A stretch of DNA of 64,000 nucleotides from Nageia nagi (GCA_050084985.1 JBITNC010000001.1:70308001-70372000); one strand, 5' to 3'. Shown: positions 35,766 through 48,120, counted from the stretch's first letter. A program made the numbers and translations. Notes: generated by a model from the letters alone, not told the origin.

Positions 35766-36639
35766 AGAGCTTTAGGGTTTCAATAACATCAGGAGGGACA
35801 CTAGTTCTAGTTATAGTTCTAAACTAAGGTAAATCCCTCTAAATCTTGCTATATCACTCTTTGGATGCAAAAAACTTGGCTTAACTCTATGTTACTTGCA
35901 AATTATTTTGGATTACAAAAGTTTTGAGATAGCTCCAAGGTTTCAACAATGTCAAGTTTTTGAACTGAGGTAAGCAGTTCATCACGTGCATGGCTTGTGG
36001 CCAGTGTTTTATCCCTTGACCCTTGGGCATTGTTTTCTATTTTTCTATGACCATTTCTTCTTTTCAACTCTTAGACTATATTAGAACCAACCAAAATATA
36101 TTAGAAAGTTTGTTTAGCTTTAGAAGAGAGGCTTTGGACTATAATTTGATGAAGAGAGGCTTCTTCATCCCATTCTCTTTCGCAAAAATATCCATCATAG
36201 ATATTGAGATATATATCTAACTATAAAGAGTAATCAAGTAAAGTTATATATGAAAACATCAACTTTGTTGCAAGATGATTTCGATTTAAAGCTTTAGAGT
36301 TGTAGCAATTTTACTTTTCAAAGGCCTCACTTTGGATTGAGCAACCATATCATCTACAAAAAGAATGACACAATTAGTGTACAACCTTAATAATATTATC
36401 AATCTAAATTAGAGCTTTCTTAAAATAGTGAAATCAAAAGCTACAAAGTTTGATGGAGCCAACTATTATGGAACTCAAGAATAAACAAAAAATTCATCCA
36501 AATTGAATGGTAAAATACAAATAGAATCAACAAGAATTCTCTTGTTGTCTACAGAATTTGAAGACTAATCGCATGTAATACAAGGGCAATACTCTGCATT
36601 TTAGAAATCAAATACTTTATGAAAAACAAAAAACCTTCT
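35766..36639. other. AT-rich region, no gene seen
   Basis: No supported coding sequence. On the minus strand near 36320-36380 there is a VILFVDDMVAQSK sequence that resembles a copia RT centre, but nothing else of RT is alignable around it. Confidence 0.35.
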
Positions 36640-37027
36640 CAACAAATGTGGTATCCATTTCTTGTCTTATAATTGCTTTGATGGCGATCCTAAATGCTCA
36701 AACTGTAAATCAAACTTATTAGTCCATGGCTCCATGCAATATCGTAAAGAATGCTTCCTTGAAGAGGATGTTCAATAGTTTGATATAATCCATGGACCAA
36801 CTAGAATCTAGACCATGAATATAGAACCTATTGGAACAAGCCTTCTACCACTTAACTACCAATCATTTTGTTTAAGTTTTTATTTTGGTGAATGGATTTT
36901 CAATAGTTCATTGTCCTATGATTTTGAGATCTACAAATTATACTCAGAGGCAAGAGGATTCACCGCAAGTCATCATTTCAAACTTGGCCAAAAGGGGTTA
37001 TTTTACTTACCTAAAACCATAAGCTAG
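36640..37027 (+). pseudogene. Unrecognised cysteine-containing coding relic
   Basis: One frame stays readable for about 130 codons with two TAG stops. It contains CFDGDPKCSNCKSNLLVHGS followed by YRKEC (a CX2C…HX6C arrangement) and later an open block from the Met at 36815 (FGEWIFNSSLSYDFEIYKLY). The Cys/His spacing loosely resembles a nucleic-acid-binding knuckle, but I do not recognise the family. It is cut on the right by the copia insertion site 300 bp downstream. Confidence 0.3.
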
Positions 37028-37339
37028 GTCTTTAAAATCAAGCATCCAACATGCATTGGAGCACCACTCTAAACTTCCAAACAACCCATTTCTCCAAATT
37101 GGTATCATAAGAAAAGTTGATAGTTTTGTAATTTGTAGGGAAATAAGGAGAGTTAAGTAATAGATGGATGATTCCACTTGACTATTTCATGAAAGTGGCA
37201 TTTTAAGTAACATCCATCTGCTTGTAGAATGCAATCTTGCTTCAATTGCAATTTTATCAGAGAAGTAAAAAGAACATAAATAGTATATTCATGCAACTTT
37301 CATAAAACCTTGTATTGAATACAAACAACCCATTCTTCT

Positions 37340-37817
37340 GTTAGGAAATTATAATTATTACAGAGCAATAAAACATAAAAAATGTTTTAGAAATATAAGC
37401 ACAGAAAATGCATAAATAAGAGAGACACAGATATACGTGGTTCACCCAGTTTGGGCTACGTCCACACCAAATAGCCAGTCCTTCCTTTTTTATTATCCAG
37501 TAGAGTGAATAGATACAACCTACAACAGATCCGCTGTAATATCCTCTATTTTCTCTCACAGTCTCATGTATCTATTTCTCGCTCACCAAATCACATCTGT
37601 TACAATGCCCACATGCAAAAAGAGGGGTTTTTATCTAGGGAAAAAATCCCTAAACCAAACATAAGTTTAACCGTCAGATTATTTGCCTAATAAACGGCCC
37701 AGATTGACTTGAAATTACTTTACTTTTACAAGGTAATTTTTCAAACATTTTTAGCTTCCTGGGATATACATCCGGCTAAAATAAACAACTCTGAATAATC
37801 ATTCTCCACACACAACA
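37340..37817 (-). repeat. 3' LTR of the Tork-like element
   Basis: Plus-strand TGTTAGGAAATTATAATTAT to CACACACAACA, 478 bp. On the element's strand it starts TGTTGTGTGTGGAGAATGAT directly after the purine tract. Confidence 0.92.
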
Positions 37818-37830
37818 ATCTCCCACTTGG
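37818..37830 (-). other. Polypurine tract, Tork-like element
   Basis: CCAAGTGGGAGAT on the minus strand, immediately before TGTTG of the 3' LTR. This is the classic copia plus-strand primer. Confidence 0.9.
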
Positions 37831-37913
37831 AGAATGATTGTAGCAACTCCACCGCTGCTTCTTTTGCTGGACAATGACTCCTCTTTGGACCTGGCTGTTT
37901 CTCATCTTCATAG

Positions 37914-40900
37914 TCATCCTTGAAGACCAATTGAAACTGAGCATATTCTTAGTTTCTCCCTGGTTACAACTTTTGTTAGCATATCTGCAGGATTCTGGCT
38001 AGTATGTATCTTTTCTAGCTTTAATTCTCCATCTTCCAACACTGATCGCATGAAATGGTACTTAAGCTGTATGTGTTTAGTCCTAGAATGAAATGCTGAG
38101 TTCTTTGCAAGATGAATGGCACTTTGGCTATCACTGTATAGCGTCCCCATATCATGCTCCTTACCCAATTCACCCATGAACCTTTGTAACCAAATCATTT
38201 CTTTACTAGCCTCTGTAGCAGCAACATACTCTGCTTCTGTTGTTGAAAGTGCAACAACACTTTGGATTTTTGAAACCCAACTAACAGCTGTTCCACCAAC
38301 AGTAAATACATATCCTGTAGTGCTCCTCCTGTTATCTCTGTCACCTGTCATATCTGCATCAACATATCCCTGTAGGGAAATGTTTGAACCACCAAAACAT
38401 AATGCTTGATTTGTGGTACCTTTCAAATATCTAAGAATCCATTTCACTGCCATCCAATGTTCCTTTCCTGGATTGTTCATGTACCTACTTACAACTCCCA
38501 TTGCATGTGCAATATCCGACCTTTTGCAGACCATTGCATACATTAAGCTTCCAACTGCTGATGCATATGGAACTTTAGACATATAATCCATGTCTTCTTG
38601 GGTCTTTGGGCACATTTCCTTACTAAGTTTGAAATGGCTAGCAAAAGGTATACTAACTGGTTTTGCATTGTGCATATTAAATCTTTTCAATACCTTTTGT
38701 ATGTACTCATTCTGAGACAATGTCAATTTATGATTTTTCCTGTCTCTAGTGATTCTCATACCAAGGATTTGTTTTGCAGCTCCCAAATCCTTCATTGCAA
38801 ATGAATTTGCCAATTTTCTTTTGAGCACATTTATTTCCTGCATGTTAGACCCTGCAACAAGCATGTCATCTACATACAATAACAATATAATATAGCTGCC
38901 ATCATTTTGCTTTTTTAAATAAACACAATGATCAGAGTGGCATCTAGTATAACCTTGTTCAGACATAAACCTGTCAAATTTTAGATACCATTGCCTTGGA
39001 GCCTGTTTTAAGCCATACAAGCTCTTCTTCAACCTGCACACAAGTTTCTCCTTCCCTTTCACCTCATATCCTTGTGGCTGTTGCATATATAACTCTTCCT
39101 CCAAATCCCCATGGAGAAAGGCTGTCTTTACATCTAACTGCTCAAGATGCAAATCTTCAGCTGCTACAAGACTAAGAATAGTTCTGATTGAAGTCATTTT
39201 AACAACATGAGAAAATATTTCATCAAAATCAATACCTTTCTTCTGTGCAAACCCCTTCACCACAAGTCTAGCTTTGTACCTCTGTTTTCCTCCATCTTCT
39301 TCCTTCAGCCTGTAAACCCATTTATTCTTCAATGTAGTTTTTCCTGCAGGCAACCTGACTAAGTCCCAAGTCTGGTTATGTATTAAGGAGTCCATCTCTT
39401 CTTCCATGGCTACCTCCCACTTCTTCCTGCTTTCAACCTGCATTGCTTCTTCATAACATTCAGGTTCACCGGAATCAGTCAACAATAAATAATATAATGA
39501 AGGAGAGTATCGTTCAGGGGGTCTACTTATCTTGGTAGATCTTCTAACATCACTTTCAGGTGTTTGGGGTGCCTATTGCTGTTGTGGTGGTTGCTGCTGT
39601 TGTGGTTGTTGGTTATTATTATTTTCAGGCACCTTTACTTTTTCAGTAATTTCATCAAGAACTACATATTCCTTATTTTCTTTTTCTTGTTTCTTTTCCT
39701 GCAGCTGATTCTTATACAAGATCTTTTCATTGAATATTACATCTCTACTCCTAATGATTTTGTGATTTTCATAATCATATAAGCGATAACCAAAATCATT
39801 AACACCATATCCAATAAAGGTACATTTCTTTAACTTTGCCTCAAGCTTTGTTCTATTTTCTTTATCAATATGGACAAAGGCCTCACAACCAAAAGGCTTT
39901 AAAAAGGAGTAGTTTACCTTTTTACCTGTCCATGCTTCCTCTGGAACACCACCATCCAAGGAACTTGAAGGCCCTCTATTTATTAGATAAACAACAGTAT
40001 CTACAGCATCTGCCCAAAACTGTAAAGGCAATCCTACATGCAATCTCATGCACCTTGCACGCTCCATGATTGTCCTGTTCATCCTTTCTGATACACCATT
40101 TTCTTGTGGTGTTCTTGGAACTGTCTTCTCTCTACGAATTCCATGTTCTGAACAGTACCTATCAAACTCTTTACTGCAATATTCACCTCCATTGTCTGAT
40201 CTAATACACTTCAATTTCTTTCCTGTCTCAATCTCAACCAAAGCTTTCCATTTCTTGAAAGTATCAAATACATCAGATTTATTCTTAATACAATAAATCC
40301 AAGTTTTTCTAGTTGCATCATCAATAAAGGTAACATAATAACGAGAGCCACCGAGAGATGATACCTGAGCTGGTCCCCATACATCTGTATGCACAAGCTC
40401 TAATTTTTGGCTCTTCTTCTCTTTCCCAACTTTGAGAAATCTGACTCTCTTCTATTTTCCATAAATGCAATTCTCACAGAAATCCAAATCAACATTCTTC
40501 AAACCTGGCAACAAATTTCTTGAGTGAAGAATCTTCATCCCCTTTTCACTCATATGTCCGAGCCTATGATGCCATAATGCTGCATCTGCTCCTCTGGAAG
40601 TTAAAGCATTAACAGAGTTAGAAATACCATTGCATAAATACAATGTACCAACCTTTTCACCTCTTGCTATTACCAGGGCTCCTTTGGTGACCTTCCAAGC
40701 TTTATCTGTGAAAGTTGTCACACAACCTTCACTACCTAACTGCCCTGTTGAAATCAGATTTTTCTTTAGATCTGGAACATGCCTTACCTCCTTTAGTAGC
40801 CATTGGTTTCCATTCTGCTATTTTATAAGAACCTTACCCATTCCAACAATTTTACAAGGTTTATCATCACCCAAACGAACTTGTCCAAAATCTCCTTGAA

Positions 40901-41831
40901 CATAGTCATGAAAATATTTCTTATCAGGTGTGGCATGGAATGAAGCCCCTGAATCTACCACCCAGGAATCATTAATATTTTCGAAAGAAAGAATCAAAGC
41001 ATCTTGTAACACCTCACCTGTCACATTTGCTTCATGATTGTTTTCTTGCTGTGCATCTCCTTCTTTTCCCTTCCGAGATCTACAGTCTCTCTTTAGGTGT
41101 CCTTTCTTTCCACAATTCTAGCACTCTAACCCCGATCTGGACTTGGATCTGCCTTTCTTTGATTTACTACGATATCCTGAGCTCTTTCCTTTTTCACTTT
41201 TTCTTCCCCTAGAATCTACACTCAAAGCATTTCCCGATGTCTCACCGGAGCTTTTCCGTCGCATTTCCTCGCTAAGGATAGCACCGACAACATCATCAAA
41301 CTTTAAAGTACTAGATCCAGACACAGAGTTACTAATGGCCATTACTAAACCATTCCAACTTTCTGGTAATGAGCATAAGAATAACAGAGCTCTAACTTCA
41401 TCATCAAAGTCTACCTTTACAGAACATAACTGACTTGTAACAGTATTAAAATCATTTAAATGATCCGCAACAGATCCACCTTCCGACATCTTCATATTAA
41501 ATAACTATTTCATAAGAAATACCTTGTTTGAGGCTGAGGGTTTTTCATATAGTTTTGACAACGCTTGAAATAAACCCTCTATCGTTGTTTCCTTCGAAAT
41601 GTTGAAGGCAACTGATGCAGCGAGGCTCAACCGTATTGCTCCGAGTGCCTTTCTATCGAGAAGGTTCCACTCTTCATCTGTCATATTCATTGGCTTATTT
41701 GTTTTTCCGCTCAATGGTAGGTATAGATCTTTTTGATACAAATAATCTTCCATTTGCATCTTCCATAGCGAGAAATTTTGGCCATTAAATTTCTCAACCC
41801 TAAACTTACCATCTTCCGCCATTGCTCCCAC
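37914..41831 (-). pseudogene. Tork-like gag-pol polyprotein with five TAG stops
   Basis: One frame of 1,306 codons without a frameshift, from ATG at 41831 to the stop at 37914. Order: gag (FNGQNFSLWKMQMEDYL), zinc knuckle with NCGKKGHLKRDC at about 41100, protease WVVDSGASFHATPDKKYF, pre-integrase HHRLGHMSEKGMKIL, integrase core (HTDVWGP, FIDDATRKTW, IRSDNGGEY, TPQENGVSERMN), Gln-rich linker, RT with LLLYVDDMLVAGS, RNase H with STTEAEYVAA. All catalytic residues are present. In-frame TAG codons lie at about 41502-41504, 41115-41117, 40815-40817, 40449-40451 and 39570-39572. There are no TAA or TGA. Confidence 0.92.
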
Positions 41832-41882
41832 TCGAACGAGGAATCCTTCTTTCCTACGAGTTTATCAGCCAAATAGACCTTC

Positions 41883-41895
41883 GGCTCTGATACCA
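41883..41895 (-). other. Primer-binding site, tRNA-iMet, Tork-like element
   Basis: TGGTATCAGAGCC on the minus strand, two bases inside the 5' LTR, about 50 bp upstream of the gag ATG. Confidence 0.92.
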
Positions 41896-41897
41896 GT

Positions 41898-42376
41898 TGT
41901 TAGGAAATTATAATTATTACGGAGCAATAAAACATAAAAAACATTTTAGAAATATAAGCACAGAAAATGCATAAACAAGAGAGACACAGATATACGTGGT
42001 TCACCCAGTTTGGGCTACGTCCACACCAAACAGCCAGTCCTTCCTTTTTTATTATCCAGCAGAGTGAATAGATACAACCTACAGCAGATCCGCTGTAATA
42101 TCCTCTGTTTTCTCTCACAGTCTCATGTATCTGTTTCTCACTCACCAAATCACATCTGTTACAATGCCCACATGCAAAAAGAGGGGTTTTTATCTAGGGA
42201 AAAAATCCCTAAACCAAACATAAGTTTAACCGTCAGATTATTTGCCTAATAAACGGCCCAGATTGACTAGAAATTACTTTACTTTTACAAGGTAATTTTT
42301 CAAACGTTTTTAGCTTCCTGGGATATACATCTGGCTAAAATAAACAACTCTGAACAATCATTCTCCACACACAACA
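41898..42376 (-). repeat. 5' LTR of the Tork-like element
   Basis: Plus-strand TGTTAGGAAATTATAATTAT to CACACACAACA, 479 bp. Adjacent to the primer site, hence the 5' LTR for a minus-strand element. Confidence 0.92.
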
Positions 42377-42381
42377 TCTTC

Positions 42382-43160
42382 TTTCCATTTTCAATTTAAT
42401 CCATTCTAAATATAAAACAATCATACCCATAAAAAACTTATAGGTCCATATTAGGCAACAACATAGACTTTTTATCTATGTGGATTAGTGTGTATCAAGC
42501 TAGCTAATATTTGAGCAAGATTTCTAAGGAGAATGTAGAGAACTCACTAGTTTCAAATTATAGTCCAAAGCTAGTTGCATATGAATATAGAATTTCACTA
42601 AGTGCATATAAAGCATAATGAATATGTTGCAAACACATTATCACAGGAGAATACACATTTGAGGCATTTAATGTTTTGATTTGTGGTGAATTGGGTATCT
42701 AAACTTTAGGAGATAATATTTTTAAATGTCAGATGCATTTTATGGGGTGTCTAGAGGTGACTTCATAATATTTAAACCCTAAATTATCTTCTAAATGGAT
42801 GAATCAAGTTGCAAGTATTGGAACTACAATTTTCAAGGAGATCATTATCAACATATAGAACATCACAATCCCTATTTTCGTCATGATAGCCACAATATAT
42901 GATCTACAAAAAATAAATATTGCTTCCACAAAATTCCCTTATCCTACAATCTTATGTGATTTACAAGCACCAAGAAGAGGCATCCGCATAGCCAAATTAG
43001 GTTTACTTCCCAACAATCCCCTTATCTTACTATCATATTGCTGTTAGGATTGATTCCTAATTAGTTTTGGTTTGGAATAAAAAATATACAGGTGGTTTCT
43101 AACATGTATATCAGGAACCTATCGTATTGGTTACATTGCATGTGTTCTGAGCTGGAAAAA
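42382..43160. other. No gene seen
   Basis: Continuation of the sequence left of the copia element (empty site CCATTCTTCTTTCC). AT-rich, no open frame with a domain. Confidence 0.4.
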
Positions 43161-43200
43161 TCTTTTTCCCCTATGATGAACATAATATCAAGACCTTTAT

Positions 43201-43674
43201 ATGAGCATGCCATGTTCCATTAAGACCTTAATATGCAAACTATTGGTTTTCTTGTAACAAGAAAATGAGAATATGTGTTGGACACGATATGTTAGACATC
43301 ATTGGTAGATTTTGGGTAATGTTGTCAAATTTTGAACATTGTTGAAAGAGTTTTGACACTGTTGGCATTCCATGGTCATTGCATGGTTTCCATGATATTT
43401 TTAGTTTGCTTTTTATCTTGGATATGTTTTTTTGGGTTAAAAAATGATATGTTTTATTAATGTTTCTAGGAATTAGGTCACCTTCATTTGTTGTCATGGT
43501 CTATTCACTTGGTAGTTTGGGAATCAAATTGTTATGGTAGGTATATGTGAGTTTCTTGTTGTTCATTTAATTTTGAAAAATAATGAATATAAAAAGGTCT
43601 AATATATTATTGTATTATTATAGGCAGACTAATAGTTTGTACATCGATATCTTGATGGAACATGGCATGTGCAT
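43201..43674. repeat. Imperfect inverted repeat, MITE-like
   Basis: The left arm 43201-43249 (GCATGCCATGTTCCATTAAG, then GCAAACTATTGG) is the inverted counterpart of the right arm 43629-43674 (CTAATAGTTTG, then TTGATGGAACATGGCATG), about 380 bp apart. Weaker similarity continues outward (CATAGGGG-type words near 43170 and 43725). No transposase inside. It could be a foldback element or two opposed copies of another repeat. Confidence 0.5.
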
Positions 43675-44205
43675 AGAAAGTGTGGAAAGATACACTTCTA
43701 TTGCATTGTTAATATATGTCTTACCATAGGGGGTAAAGGGTTTACCGAATGAAGGCATTTGAATGCACATAAAAGGTCACAACATTCAGGTACGAATTTA
43801 CCATATGTTGATTGTCCAAGAAATGAACGATCCTTATGTGAAACAAAAGTATCATCAACTTTAAGCTATATTTATGGCTATTAAAATCAGATATTATTTT
43901 GCACCATTTTTAATCTTCTTTGAAGATTTGGAATCATTATGTTATATGGTATTACCTATGGTTGTATATAGACAATTGTATATGATTGTTATGCTATTGT
44001 GTGTTATATAAATGTGTGTAATGTTTGAACTTTTAATAGTTTTTTTAATGAATAAATTTTGCAATGTTTTATAAAAACTTGAAATAAAAGGTGATGTACC
44101 TAATATTTATTATAAATTTTCTAGAAATGGATTATGAATTTATTACAATTATGTTATCATTTCCTTTCTATTTCCTTAGCAATCCCAATATAAAATCCAA
44201 CAATT

Positions 44206-44304
44206 TTTCTCCCTTGCAGGCATGAGTTGTTTCTCCTGTGCAAGCTCAAGTTGTTTCTCCCGTGCAGGCATGAGTTGTTTCTCCCATGCAGGCATGAGTT
44301 GTTT
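44206..44304. repeat. 24-bp minisatellite
   Basis: Four units of TTTCTCCCRTGCAGGCATGA plus GTTG, 24 bp each. As 24 bp is eight codons, one frame reads VVSPVQAx repeatedly, with the eighth codon CAA in one unit and TGA in others, so it may be a decayed coding repeat just upstream of the NT-C2 pseudogene. Confidence 0.8.
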
Positions 44305-44458
44305 TTGGTGAAGAGGATGTTTTAAAGTATCCTTCCAACAATTTTGAGGTAATTTAGTTAGTTGAGGATAAATTTCTTATCAACCTAAGCATTATTTCTT
44401 GCTAAAATTTGAGGTTATTTAGTTAGTTTCCCTTATCTAGACATTTTTGCTTTTGTTC

Positions 44459-45290
44459 TTCCAAAAACTCAAAATTATGCATCTAAGGGTTGGACAAGAG
44501 TAGAAATTCTAAGCAGGGATAATGCATTCAATCTAAGTACCCTCATATTAGATGATAGCTTAGACCAATGTCAAGAAATTATTAAAGTCGTCAATGCATG
44601 TAGTAGTATTGCACTTGTTATTTATAAGTGGTTATTAGAACACCCTACATAAGTACCTAACGGGTCTATGCTAGATACACTAATAAAAAATGGTTATGCA
44701 GCATATAAAAAGATGTACAAAATAGCAGTGAAAAAGAATTTCCATGATGGTTGTATTGATTTGAAAATAACTTAAAAAAAAATGAAACTACCTTTAGAGT
44801 TGGATGAGATGTCTCCCCTTTTCCTACTTCCACAATGCTTGCAAAATATTAAGAATTTTGCATATATTAGAGAGTTTTTCATTGTTTAAGTATGATACTC
44901 TTGCACCTATCTTAGCAATCTACATATTTGTATGGAATGGAAATTTTTTTATTCTTAAGGTAAATGAAGATTATTTTTATGTAATTGACACCCTATGAGA
45001 TAGATTGTGAGAATTCAAAGACAAAGCATATGTTATGAAATTTGATAATGATAGTAGAATATATGAAGTTGCAATAGATACCATTGAAAATGGGGAAAGC
45101 CTGTAGAAGCTGGTGTGTGAGGGGAAAAAATGTTTAAAAGATTGGATCGAATGTTTTTTAGCCAATTGCTCTTGTAGTTCACTCATTGATGAAAATGAAG
45201 CTCAATCAAATGTTAAAGAAAATAAGCAGGTTGTTGACTTGCTTCAGATTGATTTTTATAAGATGATAAGAAAACCTTTGGTATGCATGT
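44459..45290 (+). pseudogene. NT-C2-domain protein, C-terminal region, pseudogene
   Basis: Open blocks in order resemble the C-terminal half of the plant NT-type C2-domain family (Arabidopsis At5g04860/At3g11760-like, from memory): KGWTRVEILSRDNAFNLSTL (44485), then SSIALVIYKWLLEHP and MLDTLIKNGYAAYKKMYKIA, then IYIFVWNGNFFILKVNEDYF with YVIDTL (to 44998), AYVMKFDNDSRIYEVAID, and EGKKCLKDWIECFLANC ending LLQIDFYKM. Frames change near 44790 and 44800, and stops follow IDTL and at 44652. The N-terminal C2 domain is absent. The gene's cellular role is not established. Confidence 0.55.
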
Positions 45291-46250
45291 TTCAAATTTC
45301 TCTTTTAGATTGTCATTTATTTCATGTTTCTTATGACTATAATTGGTTTATCACATCCATAGAAGGAACATGTTAGATGTAAACATATTCCACTAGTCAC
45401 CAGGGTTACGCCAGAACATTTCAAGAAAGATGATGAGACCAGACAATTTTATCATGATTGTCAGGGTAGCATTGCATGGAAAAAAAAAGAAAGAACTTTA
45501 AAATTATGAGTTTCTTTTATTGTGTCTAATATGCTTTATCATGATATATCAATGGTTTGCATATTATAACACATCTCGCATTTATTTTATAGGAATGTAT
45601 GGAAGCCATAGGGAACCCAAAAATCAAACTATTGAGGCATATACATGAGTTTGTAAATTTAATCGCTGATGGGAAAACCTAGAGTTTTCATTTGTGAAGG
45701 TTGTATTAAGTTTCTACTGAGTTGTCTTTCTAGAGACTAGCTGAGTCCTTGTGAACCTTTTATCTAATTTGTTAGTATTATTATAGTGCTAAAGTACTAT
45801 TTGTAGGTTTCCATCATGGAAGTGAATTTTTGTATGAGAAAAGTGTACAATATTCTAGAGATTAGAGTGAATGCACAATATTTCATTTGATATTCTTGTA
45901 GAAATGTAATGATTTTTGATAGTCCAAATTATGATTATATAAACCGTTTCATAATATATAGAGAGAAATTTGACATGATGATTAGACACAAATTTTTCAT
46001 TATGAATTTGAATCTAAGTTTCATGATGTCCATCAATGTATTTCTCATGTAAACTGTAAACTTTTATGATGTAAATAGATAACATTCTAAAATTGCTTTA
46101 TGATTGAAATTGATTGCAGGTCTTCTACTACTCATCATTCCACTATTGGTTATACTTAACTAACATTCTTATTGCTTTTTTCTTGGTAATTCTCAAATAC
46201 TATTCTAAACATGTTTTGTTCTAAAGAATTGTAAAACAAAAAAATTATGC
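45291..46250. other. Downstream of NT-C2 pseudogene, weak open segments
   Basis: Short open pieces continue on the plus strand (VTRVTPEHFKKDDETRQFYH near 45410; MEAIGNPKIKLLRHIHEFVN near 45600). They look coding but are unrecognised, and could be from the same or another lost gene. The rest is AT-rich. Confidence 0.3.
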
Positions 46251-46369
46251 TCCAAACAACTAAGAAGTTAAACATAATTGGTTTTCAATGTCTCTAAATA
46301 AACTATAGTAGAATTGGTTTTCAATGTCTCCAAACAGCTAAGAAGTTAAACAGTATTGGTTTTCAATGT
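46251..46369. repeat. Short tandem duplication, 78-bp spacing
   Basis: CCAAACARCTAAGAAGTTAA with TTGGTTTTCAATGT occurs at 46252-46291 and 46330-46369, with an extra TTGGTTTTCAATGTCT half-copy between them. Confidence 0.7.
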
Positions 46370-46429
46370 AAACCTCTAAAACCTTTATCCTATCAAGATC
46401 ATATCGATAAAAAATAGAAAGTTGAGATA

Positions 46430-47115
46430 TAATCACAAAGTGATCATATTGATAATTATACCTATGGGATAATCGCTTTGCAATTATACTAAATAAAAAT
46501 AAAAAAGTTACGGTATAATCGTAGCATGATGCAACCAAACCGCATTACGATTATACCCATGGGATAATAGCAAGGTGGTTTAGTAGAATCATTTTTCAAT
46601 TATACCTAGCAAAGATTCAATGGTTGGGAAATAATCGCAAAGCGAACATATCAAACTGCATTGCAACTATACCTGTGGGATAATTGCAAGGCAATTTGGT
46701 TGAATTATTTTACGATTATACTCGATAAAGATTCAATGGTTGGGGAATAATTGCAAGGCAGTCATACTAAATTGTATTACAATTATTAGAATCACTTTGT
46801 GATTATACCCAAAAATTATTCAATTATTATGGTATAATTGCAAGGTGACCATACTGAACTGCATTGGGATTATACCCATGGGATAATTACAAGGTAGTTT
46901 AGTAGAATACTTTGTGATTATACTTGACAAAGATTCAATGGTTGGGATATAATCGTAAGGCGATCATACCGAATCGCATTACGATTATATCGTGGGATAA
47001 TCGCAAGGCGATTTGGTAGAATAGCTTTGTAATTACACTCAAAAAAGATTCAATCATTGGGGTATATTCGCAAGGCGATCATACCAAAGCACATTGGGAT
47101 TATACTCATGGGATA
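46430..47115. repeat. 115-bp palindromic tandem array
   Basis: A higher-order unit of about 115 bp marked by GATTCAATGGTTGG at 46614, 46730, 46932 and 47047 (a shortened unit at 46818). Each holds GGATAATCGCAAGGCGATTT, a GCGATTATACC half-site and their reverse complements. Same half-sites as the repeats at 34990 and 52590 but a different order and spacer; the flanks of those copies are not found here. Confidence 0.8.
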
Positions 47116-48060
47116 AACGCTAATGTAATGCTTTCTTTTAGTCTATCTAGTGTTTTATTTTTAATTTTTTTACCAAACTGATAAGACAAATAATGCATAG
47201 GATTGGTGATTCCTTGGTTAACATTTGCTAATGTAATTCTTTTTTATTACATTGATATCTTAATCCTATTCTTCTAAGAGGATCCTTATTTTCTTGGGAG
47301 TCTAAATTGCATTGAGCAAGCTCACAATGTCTTTTGTAGAGTGCAGTTTTGAAATGCAATTTGATAACTAATGTAATTGTGTGATATGGAAACAAGTTCA
47401 CAATTGTATGAAGATAATTACAATTTGAAATAGTATACTGATAATTACAATTATACATTCTATTTACTTTCTTAATTTGTCCATACATGTGAAGGCTTGC
47501 TTACTTGAGTTCATATGATATTATTTATGTACATCCAAAAATAGTTGCAACATTATAAATGTGAATAGATTCTAAAGATGAATTGCAACATTATAAATGT
47601 GAATGTAATCTAAAGATTATCTTTTCTTGATGAAACACACTTGTTCTGTATCTCAAGAACCATTGAAATAGTAGCAACTAAGAGGACACATCATCAATTT
47701 ACTCTATTAGATGATTATGCTCCAAATGAAATTCTTCGACAAGTTAGTTTTGTAGCCTTACCTGCAACACCAAAAAAATATCACAATCATAATCAAGCAT
47801 TAACATATAGAGTAAAACATGAAACATAGTGAAGCCTTAGCATATAGAGTAAAACTTACATTTTTCCAGCCAACTCTTTTTCCTTCTCAAAGATTGATCT
47901 AGATCAAGTATAAATCCAGACCCAACTAAAGCCTTAGCATGTGCATCTTCAAGTATCTTTGCAACATCTTGATAAATCTATGACCTCTATTTGGTGTTTT
48001 AGGTGCATTTTCAATCAAAGATTTTAAGAAACCAATAGAGTCAACAATTTTTTGCTTTGA
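47116..48060. other. No gene seen
   Basis: AT-rich. A 62-residue frame at 47641-47829 has no recognisable feature. A short repeated AATTGCAACATTATAAATGTGAAT occurs twice near 47545-47605. Confidence 0.4.
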
Positions 48061-48120
48061 CTATGGAGAGAAGACATCTACAGTATTTTGGACATGGCTC
48101 TTTTGATGAATGTCAACACT

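Larger units (their letters stand above)
37340..42376 (-). mobile_element. Tork/Tnt1-like Ty1/copia element, young
   Basis: Complete 5,037-bp element on the minus strand. Perfect target duplication TCTTC at 37335-37339 and 42377-42381. LTRs are 478 and 479 bp with 14 substitutions counted by eye (about 97% identity), nearly all transitions. Primer site, purine tract and a single polyprotein frame are all in place. RT and RNase H sequence (ALSTTEAEYVAATEASKEMI, NPADMLTKVV) is typical of the Tork/Tnt1 lineage. Five TAG codons in the frame make the copy non-autonomous. It is the youngest datable insertion in the window. Confidence 0.92.

Noticed and set aside
36320-36380. Minus-strand VDDM sequence resembling an RT active site
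   Set aside because: No other RT block is alignable on either side; a short match of this kind is expected by chance among so much AT-rich sequence.
37914-41831. Idea that the five TAG codons are read through by a suppressor
   Set aside because: Nothing in the sequence supports recoding signals; all five are at positions where CAG or TGG is expected, so mutation is the simpler explanation.
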